A stretch of DNA of 64,000 bases, taken from assembly GCA_007050995.1 (NCBI GenBank), contig VJOU01000006.1, positions 1-64,000 of the forward strand. The letters are read 5' to 3'. The position numbers were made by a program, and so were the translations under genes. The stretch comes from Glycocaulis profundi. Lineage in GTDB: Bacteria > Pseudomonadota > Alphaproteobacteria > Caulobacterales > Maricaulaceae. The notes beneath the pieces are model-generated. The model saw only the letters and a program-made list of their open reading frames with translations, did no database searches and was not told the DNA's origin. Positions 52,843-61,365 of the stretch are shown piece after piece (within the stretch, counting starts at the first letter, position 1; each line of letters opens with the position of its first letter).

Positions 52843-52970
52843 GGCGTCCGTCCTTCAGCGTTGCGAGTCGCGCATGGACGGGACGTAGTCGCCATGGCGG
52901 CATCCGCCATGCGCGCTTTGGAAAAAGCCTTGTGAGGGGAACGCGAAGGACCCCGGCCTGTTCCGGGCCG

Positions 52971-53531
52971 CTACAGCACCGCTTCGACGGCGGTGACCTC
53001 GGGCACGTAGTGCTTGAGCAGGTTCTCGATGCCCGCCTTCAGGGTCATGGTCGAGGACGGACAGCCCGCGCAGGCGCCGCGCATGTGCAGGCTGACCACG
53101 CCGGAGGCCTCGTCATAGGAGGAGAACACGATGTCGCCCCCGTCCTGCGCCACGGCGGGGCGGACGCGGGTGTCGATCACCTCCTTGATCTCTTTCACGA
53201 TGGCTGCGGCCTCGCCCTCGTATGCGGCGTGCCCGTCCGCCTCGCCCGAGGCGAAGAGCGGGCGGCCCGACTGGATCGCGTCCATGATAGCACCCAGCAC
53301 GGCGGGCTTGAGGTGCATCCATTCGACCGTCTCGGCCTTGGTCACCGACACGAAGTCCGCGCCCGCGAACACCCGCACCACGCCGTCCACCCGGAACAGC
53401 TCACGCGCCAGCAGCGAGCCTTCGGCGTCCTCGGGCGTGGCGAAATCGCGCGGCGCGTCGGGAGAGATCTCCTGACCGGGCAGGAATTTCAGCGTGTCCG
53501 GGTTCGGGGTCGCTTCGGTCTGGATGAACAT
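52971..53531 (-). CDS. NifU-like Fe-S scaffold/carrier (NfuA type)
   Basis: 186 residues. N-terminal Nfu_N domain (MFIQTEATPNPDTLKFLPG) and C-terminal NifU domain with the cluster-binding C154-xx-C157 (RGACAGCPSS). Carries Fe-S clusters to targets, possibly the MiaB-type proteins and others encoded near here. The in-frame stretch upstream of ATG 53531 is not family sequence. Confidence 0.92.
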   Translation of the reverse strand: MFIQTEATPNPDTLKFLPGQEISPDAPRDFATPEDAEGSLLARELFRVDGVVRVFAGADFVSVTKAETVEWMHLKPAVLGAIMDAIQSGRPLFASGEADGHAAYEGEAAAIVKEIKEVIDTRVRPAVAQDGGDIVFSSYDEASGVVSLHMRGACAGCPSSTMTLKAGIENLLKHYVPEVTAVEAVL

Positions 53532-53603
53532 GGGGCGGCGTCCTTCTCGATCTGGCTCTGAGGTGGCCCGGCCAACGCCCGGAATCAAGCCTGCGGCCCC
53601 GTC

Positions 53604-54077
53604 TCAGCTCAGCGCGTCGATGGCCTCGCGGCTGAGATCGCCGGGCACCACGGTCACCGGGATCGCCCGCTCGCCGAACAGCCCGCCGCCCCGCGACAGG
53701 GCGGTGACCAGCGGGCCGGGGCCGTCGCCCGACCGCGCCGCGCCGAGCACGAGGATGGCGATGCCCTCGTCCTCCTCGATCAGCTTGCGCAGGCTCGCGA
53801 TGGCCTCGCCCTCGCGGACGATGAGCTGGGGCCGGGATCCGGTCACGCCCTCGATGTCCTCGGCCAGGCTCTCCAGCGCCGCCTCGGCGGCCTCGTACGC
53901 CTCCTCGCGCATGGCGTCGGCCACGCCCAGCCAGGGCTCGACGGATTCGGTCTCGATCACCGCCAGCACCGAGACCGAGCCGTCCGTGCTCTTGGCCCGC
54001 CGGGCGGCGTAATAGGCCGCGGCGCGCGATTCCTCGCTGCCGTCGCCGATGACCAGGAATTTGCGGGTGTGGGGCAT
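53604..54077 (-). CDS. Universal stress protein (UspA family)
   Basis: 157 residues. Begins KFLVIGDGSEESRAAAYYAARRAKS with the Usp beta1-alpha1, and ends with LVLGAARSGDGPGPLVTAL and FGERAIPVTVVPG; the G-x2-G-x9-G(S/T) ATP loop is only partly kept, so ATP binding is uncertain. Stands 72 bp upstream of the nfuA-like gene on the same strand. Targets unknown. Confidence 0.88.
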   Translation of the reverse strand: MPHTRKFLVIGDGSEESRAAAYYAARRAKSTDGSVSVLAVIETESVEPWLGVADAMREEAYEAAEAALESLAEDIEGVTGSRPQLIVREGEAIASLRKLIEEDEGIAILVLGAARSGDGPGPLVTALSRGGGLFGERAIPVTVVPGDLSREAIDALS

Positions 54078-54154
54078 GACGCGACCGTGACCGGTTTCAG
54101 CGCGGCGGGCAAGACCGATTGCCTCACCCGAAGCGGCACCTGATAGTGCGCGCC

Positions 54155-54772
54155 ATGACCGACGACGCCCTCATCGCCCGCCTTGAAGATCGCCGGAAGC
54201 CCGGCCCGGCCGTCCGCGAGGTCCGGCTCTGGCCCGACATGATCGAAACCGTTTCGGACGGCCGTCTGGAGACCCGGATCGCGCTGGACCATGTCCGCCA
54301 TGTCCGCATCAGCGTCGAACCCGCCGGCCGAGAGGCTCAGGTGGTGTGCCGGGTGCGCGGACAGGGCGTCACCCTGTCCTTCGGCAGCCTGAGCCGTCAG
54401 GGCGTCTCCAAATGGACCAACAACGCGGCGAACTACCGGACCTTCCTCATCGCCGTGCTGGACGCGGTCAAAGACCGAACGGACGTGCGGTTTCTGGACG
54501 GGCCCAGCCTTTGGAGCCGCCTGAAGATCAGTTCGATCGCCGCGCTGGTGGCCCTGTCCGGTCTGGGCTTCATGGTCTGGATGTGGGCGGACAGAGGCAA
54601 TCCGGTGATGGCGCTGGCCGGGCTCGCCGTGCTGGCGGCGGGCGCGTATGGAGCCTGGGTCTTCCGCCCCCGCAAGGCGCGGCGCTTCGACCCCGACGAG
54701 ATGATCGCCTCCCTGCGCGCGCAGGCGGCCCGGAGCGCCGCCCCGGAAAGCCTCACCCCAGAATCCGCGTGA
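54155..54772 (+). CDS. Hypothetical protein with two C-terminal membrane segments
   Basis: 205 residues. Residues about 1-115 are a soluble domain with alternating strands (ETRIALDHVRHVRISVEPAGREAQVVCRVRG) resembling a PH-like or bacterial membrane-flanked fold; 125-145 and 150-172 are transmembrane segments (ISSIAALVALSGLGFMVWMWA; VMALAGLAVLAAGAYGAWVF). A basic segment (RPRKARRFD) follows. No family recognised. Its last 20 bp overlap the convergent ATP-grasp gene. Confidence 0.65.
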   Translation: MTDDALIARLEDRRKPGPAVREVRLWPDMIETVSDGRLETRIALDHVRHVRISVEPAGREAQVVCRVRGQGVTLSFGSLSRQGVSKWTNNAANYRTFLIAVLDAVKDRTDVRFLDGPSLWSRLKISSIAALVALSGLGFMVWMWADRGNPVMALAGLAVLAAGAYGAWVFRPRKARRFDPDEMIASLRAQAARSAAPESLTPESA

Positions 54773-55649
54773 GCGCCCGGGCGAAGACCGCCCCGCAGTC
54801 CGGCCCCTGCTCGGGATAGTAGTAGGGCTCGATCAGCTCGATCTCCATCAGCGCCAGTTTTGAGTCCAGCCCGCGGGCCATGTCCACGCGGGCATAGAGC
54901 AGGGTGTCGACCCCGCAGCGGCGGCAGGCAGCGGCCAGGCAGGCCCGGGCCAGATCGAGATCGGCCCTGTCCGGCGCGTGCGGGGTCTCCGTCCCGCCAT
55001 ACATGCCCTGGATGCGGTAATCGCCCTTGGCGGGGACCTTGCGAAGGGCGTGGGAAAACTCGCCGCCGAAGAACAGGAAGGAATACTCCCCTTCCTCGGC
55101 GATGGCGGGCAGGAAGGGCTGGATCATCGCGCGCCGGGGCGGCAGGGCCTCGGGCGGGGGCAGGGGCTTGCCGCGACGGACCTTGGCCTGCCGCCACGCG
55201 CCCGCCCCGGTCACCGGCTTGACCACCAGCGTCTCGGCGCCGAACCGCTCGAAGCCTTCCGCGATGGCCTCTTCAGACGCGCTGTCCGCCCACAGCGTGG
55301 GGACGACCGGCGCGCCCAGCGCGGCGAGGTCTTTCAGGTAGGTCTTCTCGATGTTCCAGCGCACGACCCTGGCCGGGTTGAGCAGCAGCACGCGCTCGGA
55401 CACCGCGTCGAGGAAGGCCAGATAGGCGTCGAGCTTGTCCCAGTAGTCCCAGGTCGGCCCGATCACGACCGCCTCGAACCGGTCCGGATCGAACGCCTCG
55501 TCCCACACCGCGGGCACCAGCTCGAACCCCGCCGCCTGCGCCGCCGGAGCGAGCGCGGCGCGCTGGCGGGTGAACTCGTAGGCGTCCGAGCGGGCCTCGG
55601 GACGGCCTTCGAGGACGTTGGACGACACCAGGCAGGCGATGGGGCGCAT
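54753..55649 (-). CDS. ATP-grasp protein, glutathione-synthetase-like
   Basis: 298 residues. N-terminal substrate domain (ACLVSSNVLEGRPEARSDAYEF) and ATP-grasp with VVKPVTGAGAWRQAKV, RRAMIQPFLPAIAEEGEYSFLFFGGEFSHALRKVPAKGDYR (motif EYS.LFF) and LLYARVDMAR ... LALMEIELIEPYYY. This pattern (QPFLP.I...GE.S.....G..SHA..K.P..GD) is that of glutathione-synthetase-like ATP-grasp enzymes such as DcsG/RimK relatives. Substrate unknown. Convergently overlaps the membrane protein gene by 20 bp; divergent from the kinase gene. Confidence 0.75.
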   Translation of the reverse strand: MRPIACLVSSNVLEGRPEARSDAYEFTRQRAALAPAAQAAGFELVPAVWDEAFDPDRFEAVVIGPTWDYWDKLDAYLAFLDAVSERVLLLNPARVVRWNIEKTYLKDLAALGAPVVPTLWADSASEEAIAEGFERFGAETLVVKPVTGAGAWRQAKVRRGKPLPPPEALPPRRAMIQPFLPAIAEEGEYSFLFFGGEFSHALRKVPAKGDYRIQGMYGGTETPHAPDRADLDLARACLAAACRRCGVDTLLYARVDMARGLDSKLALMEIELIEPYYYPEQGPDCGAVFARALTRILG

Positions 55650-55720
55650 GACGCTCTCCGGCAGGGGGCGGAACTCGCGCGCTATAGCCTGCGCCGGAAC
55701 CTGACGGAAGCCGGTCGGGG

Positions 55721-55749
55721 TTGAGCGCTGGACCGCGCCGCGCTATGCC
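55721..55749 (+). promoter_or_regulatory. Candidate promoter of the PfkB kinase gene
   Basis: TTGAGC at 55721-55726, 17-bp spacer, TATGCC at 55744-55749, 36 bp upstream of the ATG at 55786. Confidence 0.45.
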
Positions 55750-55785
55750 GCCTGCACCTTTCCCGCCATCAACGGATCCTTCTTC

Positions 55786-56790
55786 ATGACCGAGACCCGC
55801 TATGACGTCATCGGCGTCGGCAACGCCATCGTCGACGTGATCGCCTCCTGCGAGGACGCCTTCCTCGCCGAGCACGGCATCGAGAAGGACGCGATGACCC
55901 TGATCGACGAGGCGCGGGCCTCCGAGCTCTACGCCGCGATGGGGCCGGGCCGGGAGATTTCCGGCGGCTCGGGCGCGAACACGCTTGCGGGCGTGGCGAG
56001 CCTGGGCGCCCGCGGCGCCTATGTGGGCAAGACCGCGAAGGACCAGCTGGGCGACATCTTCCGCCATGATCTCACCGCGGCGGGCGTGGATTTCGACACC
56101 GCGCCGCTCGAAGGCGGCCCCGCCACCGCGCGCTGCCTGATCCTGGTCACCCCGGACGCGCATCGGTCGATGAACACCTTCCTGGGCGCCTCCACCGAAT
56201 TCACCGAAGCGGACGTGGACGCCGACAAGGTCGCAGCGGCGAAGATCACCTATCTCGAAGGCTATCTGTACGACCGGCCCGAGGCGAAGGCCGCCTTCGC
56301 CCGCGCGGCCGACATCGCCCGTCAGGCGGGCCGCAAGGTCGCCCTGACCCTTTCGGACTCGTTCTGCGTGGACCGTCACCGGGCGGACTTCCGCGAACTC
56401 ATCAAGGGCCGCATCGATCTTCTGTTCGCCAACGAGGCGGAACTCAAATCGCTCTACCAGACCGAGGATTTCGACGCCGCGCTGGAAGCGGTGCGCGCCG
56501 ACACCGCCGTGGCGGCGGTTACCCGCTCGGCCAAGGGCGCGGTGATCGTGGCCGGGACCGAGACCGTGGCGGTCTCCGCCGAGCCGGTCGACACGCTGGT
56601 GGACACCACCGGCGCGGGCGACCTGTTCGCCGCCGGGTTCATGGTCGGCTGGGCCGGCGGAAGCGATCTTGAAGTGTGCGGGCGGCTGGGCGCGATGGCC
56701 GCCGCGGAGGTCATCTCCCATTACGGCGCGCGGCCCGAAATCCGGCTGGCGGAACTGGCCGCCGAGCGCGGGATCGCCCTGCCTGGCTGA
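55786..56790 (+). CDS. PfkB-family carbohydrate kinase, adenosine kinase-like
   Basis: 334 residues. Ribokinase fold: YDVIGVGNAIVDVIASCED, GGSGANTLAGVASLGARGAYVGKTAKDQLGD (substrate site), DLLFANEAELKSLY, and the anion-hole/catalytic DTTGAGDLFAAGFMVGW with its base aspartate. The blocks GREISGGSGANT and LFANE fit the adenosine kinase branch in alphaproteobacteria, which is usually annotated as adenosine kinase; inosine or sugar substrates are not excluded. Confidence 0.88.
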   Translation: MTETRYDVIGVGNAIVDVIASCEDAFLAEHGIEKDAMTLIDEARASELYAAMGPGREISGGSGANTLAGVASLGARGAYVGKTAKDQLGDIFRHDLTAAGVDFDTAPLEGGPATARCLILVTPDAHRSMNTFLGASTEFTEADVDADKVAAAKITYLEGYLYDRPEAKAAFARAADIARQAGRKVALTLSDSFCVDRHRADFRELIKGRIDLLFANEAELKSLYQTEDFDAALEAVRADTAVAAVTRSAKGAVIVAGTETVAVSAEPVDTLVDTTGAGDLFAAGFMVGWAGGSDLEVCGRLGAMAAAEVISHYGARPEIRLAELAAERGIALPG

Positions 56791-56975
56791 CGGCCACGCC
56801 GCTTCTTGCCTGACACCGATGGACAGCCCGCTCCGCGCCTGCGGTGCGGGCTGAACCCGTTAACGGAGCATGGCCAAGCGCTTAACCCGATTTTCAGTCA
56901 ATCTGGAAATAATCGGCGATCTGACACCCGAAGCGGTCCCCTGCGGACGCGCGACACTCCGATCGCAGAGGCCCG

Positions 56976-59063
56976 ATGGCGCCCCTACAACACGCGGTTT
57001 CACGCATGATGCGCTCGCTCGTGATGAAATTCACGGTGCTGAGCGGCGTGCTCCTCATCGCCGTCACCTCGGTGCTGATGGCGATCGAGTACACGAACAA
57101 CGTGCGCGAGAACAACGAGGGCAGCCACCGGCACGCCCAGCTCATCGCCCAGATGTTCGCGGTGACCGCCGCCGAACCCATCGCCGAGGGCGACCTGGAC
57201 CGGCTGAACGCGCAGATCCGCCAGTATCGCAACCGGCCGGACGTGGCCGGGATCATCGTCACCGACATCAGCCGGCAGGTTCTGGGCTCGGCCGGGGCGG
57301 TGGACTTCGCACCCGGCTCGCGCGCGGCCGACCATCTGGTCCAGTCGGCGCTGGGGGCTGTGGACATCCGCGTGGAGACCACCGGCGGGATGATCCGGGT
57401 CGCCCAGCCGGTCTTCCACAACGGTCGTCTGGTGGGCGCGGTCTCGGTGGACGTGCCGCAGGCGGCGGTCAGCCGTCCGCTCGATGAAATTCTCAGCCGC
57501 CAGCTCATGGTCGCGCTGGCCGCGCTGGCGGTGTTCCTGCCGCTCGTCGCGGTGCTGGTGCGCAACGCGCTGGGGCCGATCCAGAAGCTGACCGAGGCCG
57601 CCCGCCACGCCTCCTCGCGCAAGCTCGATTTCCGCATCGAGGTGAACACCGGAGACGAGCTGGAGGTGCTGGCGAACGCCTTCAACCGCATGCTCGCGCG
57701 CCTGGACGCCTCCATGAAGCGCATCCACCGGCTGGCCTATGTCGATCTGGTCACCGAGCTGCCCAATCGCGAGCGCTTCCGCAAGGAGGTCGAGCGCGTC
57801 ATCGGGGAGACCAACGACACCGGGCGCGGGGGCGCGGTGCTGTTTCTCGATCTCGACCGCTTCAAGCGGGTCAACGACTCGCTGGGCATCGGCGAGGGCG
57901 ACCGCCTGCTGGAAGCCGTCGCGCGCCGCCTGCGCGAAGCCGCGCGGGGCTGGGACCTGTCACAGGGCGAGGACGCGGGCGAGCCCAGCTTTGTCGCCCG
58001 CCTGGGGGGCGATGAGTTCACCATCCTGCTGCCGCGCCTGAAAGAGCCCTCGGACGCCGCGGTCGTCGCGCGCCGGGTGGTGGACGCGGTGCGCCGCCCC
58101 TTCGAGATTTCCGGCCATCAGGTGTTTCTGGGCGTGTCGGTGGGCATCGCCTGCTTCCCCCGCGACGGGGAGGACCCCGAGACCCTGCTGCGCCATGCCG
58201 ACCTGGCCATGGCGTCGGCCAAGCGGTCGGGCGGCAACGCGTTCGAGTTCTTTGAATCGGCGATGAATCAGAGCGCCTTCGAGCGGCTGGTGCTGGAAAG
58301 CGAGCTGCGCGAGGCGGTGCGCGAGGACCAGCTGGTGGTCTTCTACCAGCCCAAGATGGACATGCGGAACGGCGCCATGGCGGGCTCCGAAGCCCTCGTG
58401 CGCTGGAAGCATCCCACCGCGGGCCTGCTCTCGCCCGGCGCCTTCATCGAGGCGGCCGAGGAATGCGGGCTGATCGGGGAGATCGGCGACTGGGTGCTGC
58501 GCCGCGCCTGCAAACAGGCCGCCGAACTGAAGGCCATGGGCGTGTCCATGCCCGTCGCGGTCAACGTGTCGGCCATGCAGTTCGAGCAGCCGGGCTTCAC
58601 CGAGACGGTTCTCGACGCGCTGGAGCAGTCGGGCCTGCCGCCCCAGCTGCTCGAGCTGGAGCTGACCGAATCCACCGCCATGCGCGAGCCCGAGCGCGTC
58701 ATCAGCCAGATCGAGCCCCTGCGCCGGATCGGCGTGACCTTCGCCATCGACGATTTCGGCACTGGCCATTCCTCGCTGTCCTCGCTGACGCGCATGCCCT
58801 TCGACGTGTTCAAGATCGACCAGAGCTTCGTGCGCGACATGACCCAGGACGGCCACGCGCGCATCGTGATCGAAACCATCCTGGCCATGGCCAAGGCCCT
58901 GAAGCTGCAGACCGTGGCCGAAGGCGTGGAGACGACCGAGCAGCTCGCCTTCCTGCGCGAGCAGGGCGCCACGCTGGCCCAAGGCTATCTGTTCGCCCGG
59001 CCCATGCCGTTCGAGGATCTGGTCCGCTTCGCCAAGCCCGAGAGCGCCGCCGCCGCGGGGTGA
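56976..59063 (+). CDS. Membrane HAMP-GGDEF-EAL cyclic-di-GMP signalling protein
   Basis: 695 residues. TM1 about 17-37, periplasmic sensor 38-173, TM2 about 175-198, HAMP about 197-250, GGDEF domain 252-425 with an intact GGDEF at 344-348, EAL domain 435-690 with EAL at 472-474 and supporting ELTES, IDDFGTGHSS and KIDQSFV blocks. Both catalytic motifs are complete, so it could make or degrade c-di-GMP; there is no RxxD inhibition site just before GGDEF. Controls motility/attachment decisions in this lineage. ATG 56976 with AGAGG upstream; an ATG at 57006 is also possible. Upstream GTTAAC at 56859 and CTTAAC at 56881 resemble CtrA half-sites. Confidence 0.92.
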   Translation: MAPLQHAVSRMMRSLVMKFTVLSGVLLIAVTSVLMAIEYTNNVRENNEGSHRHAQLIAQMFAVTAAEPIAEGDLDRLNAQIRQYRNRPDVAGIIVTDISRQVLGSAGAVDFAPGSRAADHLVQSALGAVDIRVETTGGMIRVAQPVFHNGRLVGAVSVDVPQAAVSRPLDEILSRQLMVALAALAVFLPLVAVLVRNALGPIQKLTEAARHASSRKLDFRIEVNTGDELEVLANAFNRMLARLDASMKRIHRLAYVDLVTELPNRERFRKEVERVIGETNDTGRGGAVLFLDLDRFKRVNDSLGIGEGDRLLEAVARRLREAARGWDLSQGEDAGEPSFVARLGGDEFTILLPRLKEPSDAAVVARRVVDAVRRPFEISGHQVFLGVSVGIACFPRDGEDPETLLRHADLAMASAKRSGGNAFEFFESAMNQSAFERLVLESELREAVREDQLVVFYQPKMDMRNGAMAGSEALVRWKHPTAGLLSPGAFIEAAEECGLIGEIGDWVLRRACKQAAELKAMGVSMPVAVNVSAMQFEQPGFTETVLDALEQSGLPPQLLELELTESTAMREPERVISQIEPLRRIGVTFAIDDFGTGHSSLSSLTRMPFDVFKIDQSFVRDMTQDGHARIVIETILAMAKALKLQTVAEGVETTEQLAFLREQGATLAQGYLFARPMPFEDLVRFAKPESAAAAG

Positions 59064-59139
59064 CGATTTTGTGTCCATCGGGACACAGGCAAGACCTTTC
59101 TCATATTTAATTGGTTGAAACCTCCAGATCGTGCCATAA

Positions 59140-59302
59140 ATGCACCTCAGGCCGTCCGCGCGGCCCGATACCCCTTCTGGAGACGCGTCGTCCCCCCGCA
59201 GCTATCCAGACAGAGGGCCCGCCGCTTTCCCCTGGCGGCGATGCGCGAGACAGACGGTCCTGGCGCCCGGCGGTTTCCCTCACCGCCGGGCGCTTCTGTT
59301 TT
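59140..59302 (+). ncRNA. Candidate small RNA or structured 3' leader ending in an intrinsic terminator
   Basis: The 265-bp gap between the GGDEF-EAL gene and the next ORF has no supported protein but contains a possible promoter (TTGAAA at 59115-59120 and an ATAAAT-type -10 about 15-16 bp later), several short stems such as GCCGC/GCGGC around 59222-59240, and a very strong terminator at 59263-59302. Either an sRNA of about 160 nt or the long 3' UTR of the upstream gene. No known RNA family recognised. Confidence 0.35.
59263..59302 (+). terminator. Strong intrinsic terminator
   Basis: GCGCCCGGCGGT (59263-59274), seven-base loop, ACCGCCGGGCGC (59282-59293): twelve perfect pairs followed by TTCTGTTTT. 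It ends 26 bp before the next ATG. Confidence 0.92.
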
Positions 59303-59328
59303 CGGCCCCGCCGCGTTAGACAGGCCCC

Positions 59329-59949
59329 ATGAGATACGATGACGATGAGGAGCCGGGCGGCTCGGAAGACGTGATCGCCCGCCTGCTCGATGAAATTCCG
59401 CTGCTGTACAAGGCCCGCGCCTTCGCCGAGTCGGTGACCGACCCGGCCTTCTTCGCGCGCCTGGGCGAGCCGCTGGACGCGCGCGAGAAGGCGCTGGCCC
59501 GGGCCTATCTGGACGGTCTGGGCTTTCCCGAGGCCGAGCCTGCGCCGCTGGGCGACTGGGCGGACGCGGTCGCCGCCGCCGAGGCGCTGGACCGCGATCC
59601 CGCCGCCTGGGAGGCCGAGGAGATGCTGCGCGCTGGCCTGATCGAGGCCGCGCTCGAACGGCTGGACGAACAGGCGCTGGAAGCCGCTCTGACGCTGGTG
59701 GCGTCCGCCATCGGGGAGCTGGCGCGCGAGGCCGCCGAGGCTTCCGCCTCCATCGACGACGTGTATGACGAGTCCGTGGTCAACGCCGCGGCGGGCGGGC
59801 TGATCCAGGCCGCCAACGGCGCGGTTCTGGTCCTGCTGGCCGAGGCCGAGGACGACACCCCCACCCATCCCTTCCTGGCGCGCTGGCGGCTCTATGTCCG
59901 CGGGCGCTGGCCCATCGGGGTGGCGGGGGCCACCTACAACATTCTCTGA
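59329..59949 (+). CDS. Acidic, alpha-helical hypothetical protein
   Basis: 206 residues. Strongly acidic start (DDDEE), then long Ala/Glu/Leu-rich helices (EKALARAYLDGLGFPEAEP; EEMLRAGLIEAALERLDEQALEAAL) and a final region with aromatic residues (HPFLARWRLYVRGRWPIG). No signal peptide, membrane segment or known motif. The end fits a small family of Hyphomonadaceae/Caulobacter hypothetical proteins (from memory). Probably co-transcribed with the exonuclease gene 31 bp downstream. Confidence 0.65.
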   Translation: MRYDDDEEPGGSEDVIARLLDEIPLLYKARAFAESVTDPAFFARLGEPLDAREKALARAYLDGLGFPEAEPAPLGDWADAVAAAEALDRDPAAWEAEEMLRAGLIEAALERLDEQALEAALTLVASAIGELAREAAEASASIDDVYDESVVNAAAGGLIQAANGAVLVLLAEAEDDTPTHPFLARWRLYVRGRWPIGVAGATYNIL

Positions 59950-59980
59950 TCCATTCTCGCCGACCGCCCGGGGGACCCTC

Positions 59981-60790
59981 ATGGCCGGACTGACCATCGC
60001 CACCTGGAACATCAACTCGGTGCGCCTGCGCGCGCCCCAGGTGGCCATGTTCGCCGCCGAGGCCGATCCCGACGTGATCTGCCTGCAGGAGATCAAGTGC
60101 GAGAAGGACCAGTTCCCCTACAAGGCCTTCCGCGACATGGGCTACGCCCACGTCCACGTCACCGGCCAGAAGGGCATGCACGGGGTGGCCACGGTCTCGC
60201 GCCTGCCGCTGGAGGCGCTGGATGACGAGCCGATCTGCCCGCTGGGCCATGCCCGCCACCAGCGCGTGAAGATCGAGGGGGTGGAGATCCAGAACTACTA
60301 CATCCCCGCAGGCGGCGACGAGCCCGACCCCGAGGTCAATCCGCGCTTCCGCCACAAGCTGGACTTCCTGGACTGCCTGGAAGGGTATTTCGCCCGGCGC
60401 GCGGCGGAGGACGGCCAGATCATCGCGGTGGGCGACTTCAACATCGCCCCGCGTGAGCATGACGTCTGGTCGCACAAGCAGCTCCTGAAGGTCGTCTCCC
60501 ACACCCCGGTGGAGACCGACGCGCTGGAGCGGATCAGGAAAGCCGGGCGGTTCACCGACATCGCCCGCGAGCTCATCCCCGAACCGGAAAAGATCTACAC
60601 CTGGTGGAGCTACCGCAATCGCGACTGGCGCAAGTCCAACCGCGGCCGGCGGCTCGACCACATCTGGACCAGCCCGGCCCTGCACGCCGCCGCCACGTCC
60701 GGCGGCCGCGACGCCTTCCGCATCTGGGACCACACCCGCGACTGGGAGAAGCCCTCCGACCACGCGCCAGTGACGCTGAAGCTGGGTTAG
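59981..60790 (+). CDS. xthA: Exodeoxyribonuclease III
   Basis: 269 residues. AP endonuclease/3'-exonuclease of base-excision repair. Endonuclease/exonuclease/phosphatase motifs: ATWNINSVRLR, LQEIKCEKDQFP, GDFNIAPREHDVW, TWWSYRNRDWRKSNRGRRLDHIW and the terminal SDHAPV histidine-aspartate pair. ATG 59981; the frame upstream is not family sequence. Its last 4 bp overlap the convergent DUF922-like gene. Confidence 0.94.
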   Translation: MAGLTIATWNINSVRLRAPQVAMFAAEADPDVICLQEIKCEKDQFPYKAFRDMGYAHVHVTGQKGMHGVATVSRLPLEALDDEPICPLGHARHQRVKIEGVEIQNYYIPAGGDEPDPEVNPRFRHKLDFLDCLEGYFARRAAEDGQIIAVGDFNIAPREHDVWSHKQLLKVVSHTPVETDALERIRKAGRFTDIARELIPEPEKIYTWWSYRNRDWRKSNRGRRLDHIWTSPALHAAATSGGRDAFRIWDHTRDWEKPSDHAPVTLKLG

Positions 60791-61365
60791 CGGCGCGTCC
60801 TGATCACCGCGCCCTGGGTCTGGCCGTGACCGGTCTCCGCGTCATAGCGGCGCTGGGCCTCGTGCATCGCGCCCATCACCTCGCGGGCGGTCTCGGCGAT
60901 GTCCGCGCGCAGCCGGTCGCAGTCATCCCGCGCGGGCAGCCCGGCCAGCGCCTCGGCCAGCTCCTGTGCCCCCGCCCGCGCGATCTCCGCATGGCCCTCC
61001 TCATGGACCACCAGCGCCGCGTAAAACCGGTCCCAGGCCTCGCGCACCCGGCGACGGGCCTGATCGGGGTCCGTCCAGCGCGGATAGCGGAAGGTCAGCT
61101 CGAGGCTGATCGCCACCTCCGACAGCGCGCACACGCGCCCGTCCCACACATAGCCGTAGCGATAGCCCAGCCCGTGATCGAGACGGCCGAAGAACCCGTC
61201 CGGTCCGAGCAGGCGCATCTGGCGGGCCAGCTCGCCCTCGTTCCGCCCGGCGATGTCGTAATGGATCGTCTCGACCGTCTCGGCGACCTCGGGAACCGGC
61301 AGCGCCGCCGCGTGAGGAGCCGCCGCGACAAGGGCGAAAGCGAGAAGCGGCGCGGCGGGTCTCAC
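60787..61365 (-). CDS. Secreted DUF922-like putative metalloprotease
   Basis: 192 residues from GTG 61365 in a GTGA overlap with the response regulator. Signal peptide about 1-20 (PAAPLLAFALVAAAPHAAA). The core has Y-D-I-x-G (HYDIAGRNEGEL), a W-x-Y-like region and VVHEEGHAEIARAG, i.e. an HExxH zinc motif (HEEGH), as in DUF922 predicted Zn-dependent proteases. Two cysteines could form a disulfide. Coupled to a CenR-like regulator. Confidence 0.75.
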   Translation of the reverse strand: MRPAAPLLAFALVAAAPHAAALPVPEVAETVETIHYDIAGRNEGELARQMRLLGPDGFFGRLDHGLGYRYGYVWDGRVCALSEVAISLELTFRYPRWTDPDQARRRVREAWDRFYAALVVHEEGHAEIARAGAQELAEALAGLPARDDCDRLRADIAETAREVMGAMHEAQRRYDAETGHGQTQGAVIRTRR

